Assembly: GCA_949825065.1 (NCBI GenBank)
Contig: OX463859.1
Span: 14,651,220 to 14,715,219 of the forward strand
DNA from: Odontocerum albicorne
Taxonomy: Eukaryota; Arthropoda; Insecta; Trichoptera; Odontoceridae
Direction: 5' to 3'
Length of the DNA stretch: 64,000 bases
Every line of letters starts with the position of its first letter. The stretch's first letter is position 1. This document shows, in pieces, positions 55,481-64,000 of the stretch. The position numbers and the translations under genes are program-made. The notes below the pieces were generated by a model. The model had not been told where the DNA came from and did no database searches. It worked only from the letters and a program-made list of their open reading frames with translations.

Positions 55481-55904
55481 CCACCGCGAGTTTTGTGCCC
55501 ACGCAAGTAGCTCTCAACCCAAATGCTCGATCAATATAAGCGAAAACAATGTGTCTCTCAACCGAGCTCTTCAAAATGTCCATATCACCAATTCGAATAT
55601 ATGAAGGGTACTGAATAAAAATCAGACCACGTAGCTATATAAATGCCTAAATAGACATAATATTGAACAGCTCATCAAACTGTGGTACGTGTTTACCATA
55701 TATGTGAAGTTATATGAAGTATACTTTGATGTTATGTGAAGTATGAAGAAAGAAACCAAGTTATGTGAAGTATGCTTTGATGATTCACCATTTGAAAGGT
55801 TTTCTTTTTTTAAATCATGTTAGCAATTAAACGATTTAGATTATGCATGTTACTTAACAGTCCTTTAGTTAAACTTTAATTGGTACAAAGCTAAATAAAT
55901 ATGA
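55481..55904. other. Unassigned stretch
   Basis: A short internal repeat AGTTATGTGAAGTATG occurs between 55710 and 55775. Nothing else. Confidence 0.35.
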
Positions 55905-56050
55905 GAAATAGTACTCGTAGAGCATATCTGATGAGATTTTATGGATGTAGACAAGGCCAGACCTATGTATCAAGAAAGGGATGAATCTCTGCATTCATCG
56001 AAAGGAGCAAGGCGTGATGGTATATAACATACGTACTCGTATATGCCCTC
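55905..56050 (+). mobile_element. LINE-S fragment
   Basis: FMDVDKARPMYQERDESLHS and the GGCGTGATGGTATATAACAT 3' end. Octamers at 55912 and 56034. Confidence 0.5.
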
Positions 56051-56124
56051 AAATAAAATATGTATCAAGTCATATTTTTAAGATTTTTTTTGTCCGTATG
56101 TACATATACATACCATTTCCGTAT

Positions 56125-56490
56125 TAGGGTAGGCAGGAAGGACAGAGCGCTAGACTTTTTTTATCTCGACACACATCCTTCACCTTTTTACATCCATACA
56201 CCTTCTACATTTCCTACGATTCTCTGACTTTTATATTTTTCCCTCTTTCACAATATCATTCACTTGGTCCAGACACAATTTGCTTGGTCTTTCCCTGTCA
56301 CGCTTTCTACTCACATTTAAACAATGTATTTATTTGGGAAAACTTTCTTTATTTATCCATTCTACATGCCCAAATCATCTCAGAATGCTCATCTTTACTT
56401 TTCAAGTTCACATTTATCCCTTATCAATTCAATCCGTATTCTGTCATACATTTGGTTATTTCCGCTTTAGCTAGGATCCCATATAGTATG
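56125..56490 (-). mobile_element. LINE-S fragment, long
   Basis: The minus strand reads in order RDRERPSKLCLDQVNDIVKE, KSENRRKCRRCMDVKKVKDV, CRDKKSLALCPSCLP. The upstream part shows the block AATCATCTCAGAATG on plus, the sister of the octamer-bearing site at 36657. Confidence 0.65.
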
Positions 56491-56554
56491 TATGATTGGT
56501 ATAGTGTACCTCCTATACATGTTCTTCTTGCTTTCTAGCATATAACATCATCAT

Positions 56555-56900
56555 CATTCCTATCACGTGACATCTCTATCGGAGTACGCAGAGAGAACAT
56601 CTTCAATTCCTTCTTTCCTAGTACACATATTTCCCTTCTACGCCTCGTTATACAAACTTTCCTTTTTAAAGGCTTTTCACCCTTCCACATTATGAACATA
56701 TTTCTATCACACCGTATCCCCTGCGGAACAGGCAAAGAAAACAGATTTCCAACTTTTCTATTCAAGCACACAACTTTAGCCTCCTTCACAATCTCTTATT
56801 ATTCATACCTCTCATTTTATCTACTTTCAAAATCTGGTCCACTTAATCCAAATACGGATTTTTTCGTTACCTCTGCACGCAAACTTTGTACTTTTGATTT
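56555..56900 (-). mobile_element. LINE-S-type fragment
   Basis: The minus strand has VVCLNRKVGNLFSLPVPQGI (compare FTLPTPQGI at 43.5 kb) and upstream VVKEAKVV-like sequence. Confidence 0.5.
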
Positions 56901-57174
56901 GTAAACTCGCTTAGTCGTTATTTTGTCATTCTTTGACTCCACATTTCAAAATAATCTTAAAGCTTCTTTTTTCATATTACTATCGTAATAAAAGGAATGA
57001 AGCAAAGATGTATGATGCATCAATAATTTTTTTTATATTTGTGTGGATTTTTGTGAAAACGAGAGGCGTGGGAATTTTACGTTCAGTTGCATTTCATGTC
57101 CGCTTTGGTTATAATGGTGGAAAATTAAAATGATTGTAAGTAGAAAAAGCGTTGATTGAACAATCACCATCATC

Positions 57175-57496
57175 ATCACGATCACGCTATTCCCTATTGG
57201 GTAAGGTAGAGAGAACAGATCTTTACTTCATTTGGCACATACTCTCCTTTATATGGATTTAGACTTTTATTTTGTTTCTCTTTCAGAATTTAATTTATTT
57301 GGTAGTGCAATGATTATTAAGATAATTTTAAACCTTATATTATAATACATGTATAGATTATTGTTGGGAATCTTTCATAATAAATTCTTTCTACGTGGCA
57401 GAAACATCTGAATACTTATTTTTTCATATTTAGGTCTGCGTCGTTTTTCAATCTACATTCCTTCCTAAATTCCTCATTCTTTATTCTGTCAACACA
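57175..57496 (-). mobile_element. LINE-S fragment interrupted by mariner
   Basis: Antisense family blocks on plus: GGTAAGGTAGAGAGAACAGA, CTCTTTCAGAATTTAATTTA, CCTAAATTCCTCATTCTTTA. The last runs directly into the mariner end at 57497. Confidence 0.5.
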
Positions 57497-58444
57497 CTAG
57501 GTAAGTCCAGAAAGTAAGTGTACTGAATTTTTGTAGGTTACAATTTTTTTTATTTAAACAAAAAAATTACGTGGTTACCGTAGTACATATGTAAGCTATT
57601 TTTCGACATAGTCGCCCTTCCTCTCAATGCAGGTGGTGAAGCGGGGTATCAACTTTTTGATGTCTTCCTCGAAGTAGTTTCCCGCCAACCCCTCCGTCCA
57701 CTTCTCCACCTCCTCCTTTACCTCCTCGTCGGTTGAAAACCTTTTTCCACCCATGTGCAGCTTCAGGGAGGTAAAGAGATAGTAATCTGAAGGTGCTAGG
57801 TCAGGGGAATGCGCGGGATGGTTCAGGACATCTCATTTAAACGAGGCGAGCAGTTCCTTCGTGGCGTTGGCCGTGTGTGGTCTGGCATTGTCGTGCAGCA
57901 GGCAGACTCCCTGTGTCAGCATGCCTCTCCTCTTGTTCTGAATCGCCCTCCGCAATTTTTTTAGGGTCTCACAGTATCTTGCAGAGTTGATGATCTCCCC
58001 TTGAGGCATATATTCAATTAAAATTATGCCTTGACAGTCCCAAAACAATTTCGTCAGTCACAATTGAAGGTCTTCCGCTCCTCTGATCATCATGCACAGA
58101 CTTACGACCGTTTTTAAACTCGCGACACCACTTGTACACACTCGTACGATTCATAGCTTTATCACCATATGCAGTTTTCACCTCATTATAAATCTCAACC
58201 GGAGGTTTTCCCTTCCAAACGAGATAACGGATGACGCCCCGTATTTCGCACTTGCCGGGAGATTGGATTTACATTTTTCACGAAACGTGTTGTCGCGTCG
58301 ACACTTCTCAACGTACTGACCTCGAACCGGTTTTGTTGCGGAGGGGAAGAGTCAGGCTACACGGAAGTGTAGCCAACATGTCGAAAAATAAAATCCATCC
58401 GGTCGTGAGAGCCTCAGTACACTTACTTTCTGGATACGCCTCGT
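57497..58444 (-). mobile_element. mariner transposon, internally deleted
   Basis: Terminal inverted repeats: TCCAGAAAGTAAGTGTACTGA (21 bp, exact) at 57506-57526 and its inverse at 58414-58434. The outer 8-9 bp match less well, with the right terminus reading CGCCTCG then TA. The transposase lies on the minus strand. The length of about 948 bp is well below the usual 1.3 kb because of an internal deletion. A TA follows the right end; the left TA is not preserved. Confidence 0.9.
57580..58378 (-). pseudogene. mariner transposase, deleted and with a stop
   Basis: N-terminal DNA-binding part: IRGVIRYLVWKGKPPVEIYN, MNRTSVYKWCREFKNGRKSV, DDQRSGRPSIVTDE. At about 58055 the frame jumps from VTDEIV directly into FWDCQGIILIEYMPQGEIIN, so the segment of roughly 100 residues with the first catalytic Asp is deleted. 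The catalytic core then continues with LLHDNARPHTA (second Asp) and, after one TGA stop near 57837, HSPDLAPSDYYLF (third Asp, spacing typical of DD34D) and the C-terminus LKLHMGGKRFSTDEEVKEEV. Confidence 0.88.
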
Positions 58445-59567
58445 ATATGTAGGTGTATGTACTCGTATAATAGACAACAAAGGCGACAGTTCAATGAAGT
58501 GACTTGAATTTATATGTATTAACATTCTTAAGACTTTACCTAGTTTTAGATCTAGATATTCAATATGAATTATTGTTTCACAGGTTTATCTTCAAAGACT
58601 AGTTGATATTTAATCGGAGTTTTAGGGAAAAAAATATGACTTTCGTTACATAATTGTTCAGTTTCTTGTTTTTCAAATGTGGCAGATTTGATTCCTAAAA
58701 GTACAAAAGAAAAAAATTCAATGGATACTAATCTGATTGAAGAGTTCATTTGATAAGAATACTTCTCCACGTGCGGTAGTTTGGCCAACACGTATAAGGA
58801 CGAACCACGAGTTATGTACCTAATCCAGTGGGCCATAACCCAAATGGTCAATTAATGGGGTAGAGGACAATTAACTTCCGGTCAAAATATTCAACATGTC
58901 CGCAAAACAAACAAGGATTTGTTGAAGGGCACCATAAGAATGGATGAACGAAAAGTCAAGATTTGAGTTTTGTCATAAATATTATTAGTCTTGTTCATTT
59001 TTATTGTCAAGTTATAACTATACGAAATAATTTTGAGACTTACTTTGTGTTATTAAATTTTATTTAGAAAAATATCTTTGTAAGTATAAACTTATAAAGA
59101 TACTTATTTATTTTGATAAAGCTCATACATATACGGGTTTAACCCAATTATATACAAAGCTTAAATAAATTATGTACAGTAAGAAGAAAAAGAAAACTAT
59201 TTAAATAAAAAGCTTTAACAGACATTAAACATATTTATATGCTTAAAAAACAGCAAAAATATAAAGTTAATAGTTATTAGTTCGGTCGAAACTACTAACT
59301 TCCATTACTAAGAAAGCTCATAATACTTTCCTTAAAAATATTATCAGAAACGTTGAAGGTGTCAATTTCCGCGGCTTTATTTAAGAGGGACAGGTCGTGA
59401 TACAGTAGAAGAGCACATGTTAGGTAAATTCTATAATACTTATTGGCAATTTATTTTCAAATATTTATTTTTATTTATTTTACACTTGACAAGAAATATA
59501 CATCATTCGCGAAAATATAATAGGTAATTTAATTTAGACACAGTGTTTTAATGAATCTGGGGTTTGT
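58445..59567. other. Unassigned AT-rich stretch
   Basis: Octamer TACTCGTA at 58460, just outside the mariner. No other supported feature. Confidence 0.35.
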
Positions 59568-59767
59568 NNNNNNNNNNNNNNNNNNNNNNNNNNNNNNNNN
59601 NNNNNNNNNNNNNNNNNNNNNNNNNNNNNNNNNNNNNNNNNNNNNNNNNNNNNNNNNNNNNNNNNNNNNNNNNNNNNNNNNNNNNNNNNNNNNNNNNNNN
59701 NNNNNNNNNNNNNNNNNNNNNNNNNNNNNNNNNNNNNNNNNNNNNNNNNNNNNNNNNNNNNNNNNNN
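59568..59767. other. Assembly gap, 200 N
   Basis: Exactly 200 consecutive N. Apparent ORFs through it are meaningless. Confidence 1.
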
Positions 59768-59935
59768 GATTCGGAACAATCAATTTTTAGATGAAGAAGA
59801 AATCGATCTTAAAGTTGTACTTCTTTCCAAAGAAACATTTCTCTGATACAGATTCGAAACATGCAATGGAGTTATCACATTAAGGAACTTGAATACAAAG
59901 AGACAAAGTTTGAAATCAACTCTTTTGTGACGTTT
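59768..59935 (-). mobile_element. LINE-R fragment at the gap edge
   Basis: GATTCGGAACAATCAATTTT aligns with 35337 onward and GAACTTGAATACAAAGAGAC with 29037. The rest of the copy probably lies in the gap. Confidence 0.5.
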
Positions 59936-59993
59936 AAATCAGTGGAGACTCTTTAGAAGCGGATCAATACGGCAATATTTATGACTACCATAT

Positions 59994-60227
59994 ATGAGCC
60001 TAGCAACTTCATTGAAAACAGACTGGAGTCCAAAAATTTGTGATTTTTTCTACACAAATTATGAAGCATTCATTACACATATGTTACAGTTAAGATCATT
60101 TTTCATGACTAAGAACATGAATTGGGTTTATGGCAATGTAGAAAAGGCTCTTAAGATGGTCGTCTTTATAAAAAGCTTTGCAGCCCCACAACTTCAAGAA
60201 ATAATTGATAAATATAGAGCAATTTGA
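59994..60227 (+). other. Unrecognised 77-codon ORF
   Basis: Reads MSLATSLKTDWSPKICDFFY and ends VVFIKSFAAPQLQEIIDKYR. It has a protein-like composition but no family was recognised. It lies between LINE-R and R-B pieces. Confidence 0.2.
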
Positions 60228-60349
60228 CTACTGGTTATCGACACCATATAATATTTATGGTACAATAAAGTGAGAGATAAGGCAGGCAGGATAACATAAG
60301 GCAGCTTACTGGTAGTCTAAGCAGCGAAATCTGAAAAAACCAACATATG

Positions 60350-60735
60350 TGCATCGATAGCAATATTCGAATTAATAAGACCTTTGTCAGATCAATCATG
60401 ACTTAGAGGGTTGAAACTAGAACCGACACAACTAGAACAAAGACCCTTTTTAGATCATCCGAGATGAGACTACGACAACAACGAGAAAATCTATTAAAAA
60501 TAGGGTTGATAACTGGCATTTCCGATAGACACATGTGGTATAGTCAGATCAAACATAAGAAAAAGCGTTACTACGGCAGCGACAGAATCCCATACATAAA
60601 AGCATACGACATCCCCGCAGGACACCGTACACCAGAAAGGTTTACCTAAAAGTTGAAGAGACAGCTGATGTTCTACTTTCCTAGGAATGATGTTCGAAGC
60701 AAAATAAATCCAAGATTTACCATTAAGTAGGAGAC
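60350..60735. repeat. R-B family copy
   Basis: GAAACTAGAACCGACACAAC, TAGTCAGATCAAACATAAG, GACAGAATCCCATACATAAA, GAAGAGACAGCTGATG align with 30360-30800. The octamer present at 30391 is absent at the equivalent site here. Confidence 0.55.
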
Positions 60736-61289
60736 ATTGAAACCAACGTGTGCACTCGCGACTGTAATGTAAACACATTCACAGCATGTTCAACCACGTG
60801 GAATCCTAACTGTAATTTGAACATGATGATCGTACATGGCCTGATGAACACATCATGCGAGCCCCATTATATATAATCTGTTCGTCGACTTTTACAGATT
60901 TTGTCCATTAGTTGAACATTAGCACTGTGCATTGTGTGCGCTCGCTATATTTGGTTATCTTTTAACACTGCACAGTGATTTGTAATACATGGAATAGAAA
61001 TCAAAACTTATAAGTCTGTTTCTTTGCGTTTTATTATTTATTTGAACATTTTAATTGTGTATCATATCGAACGATTTTAAGACTTATAATATATGTGTGT
61101 ACCTATATCATATTAATTTCTTCAATCGAGCTACTCAGCGTTAACCCTGCGGGTGTTAATAAGATTTTAGAGAAACGACTATATTGCTCAAGCGGGTGTT
61201 CGTTTTACTTTTGATAAACATCCCGTCAAAGATGTTCCTTCTAAGAGGAGAAGGACTTTCAGTTCGATTTCATCTTCATCGAATACTTT
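60736..61289. other. Unassigned stretch
   Basis: No supported feature. Confidence 0.35.
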
Positions 61290-61690
61290 GATTGCTCCGA
61301 ATAGATCTAATAGGGTGTGGTATTAATGACAGTTTTTTCCGCTACTGATTCTGTGATGTGAAATGGTCTTCCTCTAGGTGTTGGAGACATGGGTCACTTT
61401 AGGAAACAATTGAAAACCACCTTTTTGAAGTAATCTTATCAAAATATATGATTGAATATGAATACAACACACTACACCTAAAACCGAATGTGTAACTATC
61501 ACATATTAGAAGATCTACAAAGATTTCTTTGTAGTTCATCTTCCCTTCGTAAGTTTTCTTACCAAATTTGTTCTATAAACAAATGTAGATGGAGAAGATG
61601 TACCTTATCTAATGACCACAGCCAACCACTTCCTATCCTCACACTCATCATGCATGTTTTTGTGTAATATTTTGAATCGGTCCATAATAG
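61290..61690 (+). mobile_element. LINE-R 3' end
   Basis: FSATDSVM.NGLPLGVGDM then GHFRKQLKTTFLK and stop at about 61420. The 3' UTR with ACACTACACCTAAAACCGAA and GAAGATCTACAAAGATTTCT follows. Confidence 0.7.
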
Positions 61691-61744
61691 TGAGTTATAA
61701 TCCTGAGCTAGAGAGCACCATTGACGAAATTCTAAATTTTCTTT

Positions 61745-61930
61745 ATTTTGAATGTATGAACGATATTTTGAAAGAATAAAATCTTAATTCAGAGAAATCG
61801 TATGAGTTGTATAAATACTAAATGTATGGATATAGGGATGAAACAAAATATGTCTGTTGAGATAGGAATGACTAGTGTTCTGTCCTCTATGCCTACCCTT
61901 ACAGGAAAACGGCATGATGACTTATATAAT
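61745..61930 (+). mobile_element. LINE-S fragment
   Basis: MNDILKE-like start, MDIGMKQNMSVEIGMTSVLS and MPTLTGKRHDD in family order. Confidence 0.55.
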
Positions 61931-62044
61931 ATTAGGTCTATGTATGCAATTTGCACGTATGTATTAATTTATTAAGTGTTAAGTATTTTTATTATTATGT
62001 CACCCGAAGATCTATCGTACCCATAGTGTTATTTTATTTGAGGA

Positions 62045-62208
62045 TGATCGGTGAGCTTCAAATAAAATTCTTCATAGATGAACCACAAACTTCACAAGCC
62101 GGGAGTCTCCTTGAAATGTGAAAATAACTTGTTATCCTCCAGGAATGATTTTCGTAACTAAACAAACCCAAGATCTTCTCATCAAGAAGAATAAGACAAC
62201 CTTCATCA
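62045..62208. repeat. R-B family fragment
   Basis: CCAGGAATGATTTTCGTAAC and CAAACCCAAGATCTTCTCAT align with 60685-60730. Confidence 0.5.
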
Positions 62209-62432
62209 AGACAACCTCCGTGACCTAGTTGGTAAGACGCCTGTCCCCATCCCGGAGGTAGCGGGTTCAAATCCCTAGAGATCAGATTTAAAAAAAAAAG
62301 GATTACAGTCCGATTTTCACTTAAGGTCACTTTAAAATCTTACTGGTTGGTTGAAAGAGATTGACACATGGCAATAAGCCCGATAGATTCCACTGTATAC
62401 AACGAAAATGTAATACAATACAATACAACTAC
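62209..62432 (+). mobile_element. SINE-A, full length
   Basis: A box TGACCTAGTTGG and B box GGGTTCAAATCCC at 62264-62276 form the tRNA head. Then an A-run, GGATTACAGTCCGATTTTCA, the LINE-like block TGGTTGGTTGAAAGAGATTG (62344), CATGGCAATAAGCCC, TGTATACAACGAAAATGTAA and a (TACAA)n tail. Taken as the family reference in this window. Confidence 0.88.
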
Positions 62433-62888
62433 CATGAGTTTTCAGCAGACCAAAGAGTTAGAGAACTCATTTTTCTCTCCGCCTAATTAATGCATGGCAA
62501 AATGCAGAACGATATTCATATATAAAGTTTTAACTTTTTAGATATGAAATGTTTACGAGGTTCTGACCAAATGAAGTTGTTAAGGAATGAAATATGGGCG
62601 GTGTGGAATGAACGCGGCTCCTGCGGGACAGTGATGGATCCGACTGAATAATGAAGTCATGATTTTCCAACTTGCAGAGACTGACAAAGTGAGATCATTC
62701 TGACAGCAGTGGCTTCACTAACCAAACACTTGCAATGCCGATTTTATACGTGTAGAAACGAAGTACCCCCAGAGTAAAAAATGTTTTTTTTAATATTAGT
62801 TAGTGCCTATATATTTATTACCTATATAGATAATGAGAATTTATAAATTTCGAAGTCACGTGCTCAGCTGTTGTTTTTACGTCATTAT
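62433..62888. other. Unassigned stretch
   Basis: A block at 62630-62690 (CATGATTTTCCAACTT) recurs at 52160. No gene. Confidence 0.3.
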
Positions 62889-62949
62889 GTATTTCAAAAT
62901 TAGAATGCCTGCGCTGTACATCTGCGCAGGCATTCTAATTTTGAAATAC
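62889..62949. repeat. Perfect 26-bp inverted repeat, 9-nt loop
   Basis: Arms 62889-62914 and 62924-62949, with a GC-rich inner part AATGCCTGCGC. No partner copy seen. A fold-back or an RNA hairpin are both possible. Confidence 0.9.
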
Positions 62950-63929
62950 ACCTTTTTTTCATTTCGGCATTTTTACCAAAGTATTGTATATTATCTTAGT
63001 CTGTCAATTTGGATCTTCTAAGCATTTAAAACCGGTTTTTTTTTCTTTCAAAAAAGCTTAGGTCACACTGAATGTTTTTAACTTTATGCATTCAAAACGT
63101 GAAGAAAAAATATGTTTATGTTGCATTTATTCACTTTAAAATATCTAATTGCATGATTTTCACTTAATAATTACGTTATTTTTCAGTTATTGTATACTCA
63201 TAATATGCGAGTGACAATAAAGGTATTTTTATTTGTTTAATAAAAAAAGTACGAAACAAATGTTAAGTTTAAAAAATAAATGACCTTATTTAATATTAAG
63301 TTTAAAAAATAAATGACCTTATTTAAGTAGTGAAATACTCATGTTACGCAGTAGTTTCTGCATATATGTTTTGTTTCATTTTCACTTCACGGTCACTGTA
63401 TGTTTTTTTTTTTTCATTTTCGGAGCTACGGCGCTGGACAAATTAAGTTATAGATGATATATTGTATATGTAATTGGATCCTAATTAGAGTTCCAAATTG
63501 TTTAATTTAAATTTTTATACATTGAACGATGAAACAGTTTGATGACTTGTTTTGTATGTTTAATATTAAATTAATATTCTACAAAGATACTAGTTTTACA
63601 TCTGTTTAAAGTAAACTTTAACAAATTTATTAGGTTGGAACCACTTGCAATCGGGGAAAACTATGGACATTTATAGCGTTGTTTTGTAGCTCCTATTTTC
63701 CTACATGGACGTGTCTGTCAGATCCTAAGTGTTAGGATGGATACAAATAAAATCTGATGGAAAAAGTGTATAAGTCAAGTCAGTCCTGATGTTTTTACTG
63801 CAGGAACCGAACGGTGCTAAGCAAATAAACAAACCACTATACACGAAATCTCAGGTTTGTCAAATAGATAAAAGTCACACAATTCCATTCATACATTTAT
63901 ACTATCACGCAATTTAACGTGTAAGCTTA
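62950..63929. other. AT-rich stretch with a short tandem repeat
   Basis: TTAAGTTTAAAAAATAAATG is duplicated at 63262 and 63296 (34-bp period). Nothing else supported. Confidence 0.4.
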
Positions 63930-64000
63930 AGCAAAGAGGACAGAGCGACATGATATTTTCACACACACTAACGTACATCTTTCTTATACAGTTCCTTTTA
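63930..64000 (-). mobile_element. LINE-S fragment running off the window
   Basis: Antisense family sequence AAGAGGACAGAGCGACATGA and ACACACACTAACGTACATC. Confidence 0.45.

Noticed and set aside
59529..59794. ORFs across 59529-59794
   Set aside because: They consist of the 200-N gap.

Overview
The window looks like repeat-dense, AT-rich (roughly one-third GC by eye) eukaryotic DNA, most likely from an insect. The evidence is RTE-type and other non-LTR retrotransposons with typical arthropod endonuclease/reverse transcriptase motifs, a mariner transposase, a second Tc1/mariner-like DDE family common in insects, tRNA-derived SINEs with A/B-box heads, a Penelope-like fragment, many MITE-like inverted repeats and satellites. 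Nothing is bacterial: there are no operons, and no ORF is long enough to be an intact gene outside repeats. I cannot fix the order or species. No complete host gene is visible. Two stretches, 3713-3938 (-) and 5340-5690 (+), could be isolated host exons, both at low confidence.

Working names used below. SINE-A: tRNA head plus a LINE-like 3' tail. SINE-B: a second tRNA-headed family of about 280-400 bp. SINE-C: a third tRNA-headed family of about 250-300 bp. LINE-S: very abundant 5'-truncated retrotransposon ends whose C-terminus reads like CMDxEEAKxVCRD...SILSAYP. LINE-W: ends with WNxLQTNV..SLxCFKKRLKK. LINE-R: ends with FRKxLKxTLF. LINE-H: has an RNase H domain and a C-terminal Cys/His segment. 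R-B: a dispersed family of unknown nature.

Layout. 1-9.3 kb: SINE pieces, a fold-back hairpin, two candidate exons, and LINE-H on the minus strand (6.8-7.5 kb). 9.38-10.57 kb: a 13-copy, 92-bp satellite that grew out of a LINE-H 3' coding end. 11-21 kb: sparse, with SINEs, a LINE tail and two decayed DDE transposons. 21.5-25.7 kb: a hAT-like MITE, LINE-W copies and minisatellites. 26-39 kb: MITEs, LINE-S/LINE-R copies bearing tandem arrays, a Penelope-like fragment, a 5'-truncated LINE with a 16-bp target duplication, and a (TA)n tract of about 380 bp. 40-44 kb: a 120-bp tandem array, an RTE element and a deleted DDE transposon. 44.9-48.2 kb: a nearly full-length RTE inserted inside a SINE-B. 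49-52 kb: a MITE with 62-bp perfect arms, two LTR-like direct repeats and (ATT)n tracts. 53.2-55.2 kb: a 28-bp minisatellite organised as an 84-bp higher-order unit and split by a LINE. 57.5-58.4 kb: a deleted mariner. 59568-59767: an assembly gap of 200 N. 60-64 kb: R-B, LINE-R, SINE-A and a hairpin.

Three cross-cutting observations stand out. First, the octamer TACTCGTA/TACGAGTA occurs at least 21 times in unrelated flanks. Paralogue comparisons show TA changing to TA-CTCG-TA, and CTCG/CGAG is the terminal tetranucleotide of the resident mariner, so these may be excision footprints. Second, tandem repeats repeatedly arise inside the 3' ends of LINEs. Third, SINE-A and LINE-W share their 3' end, the signature of a SINE-LINE partnership.
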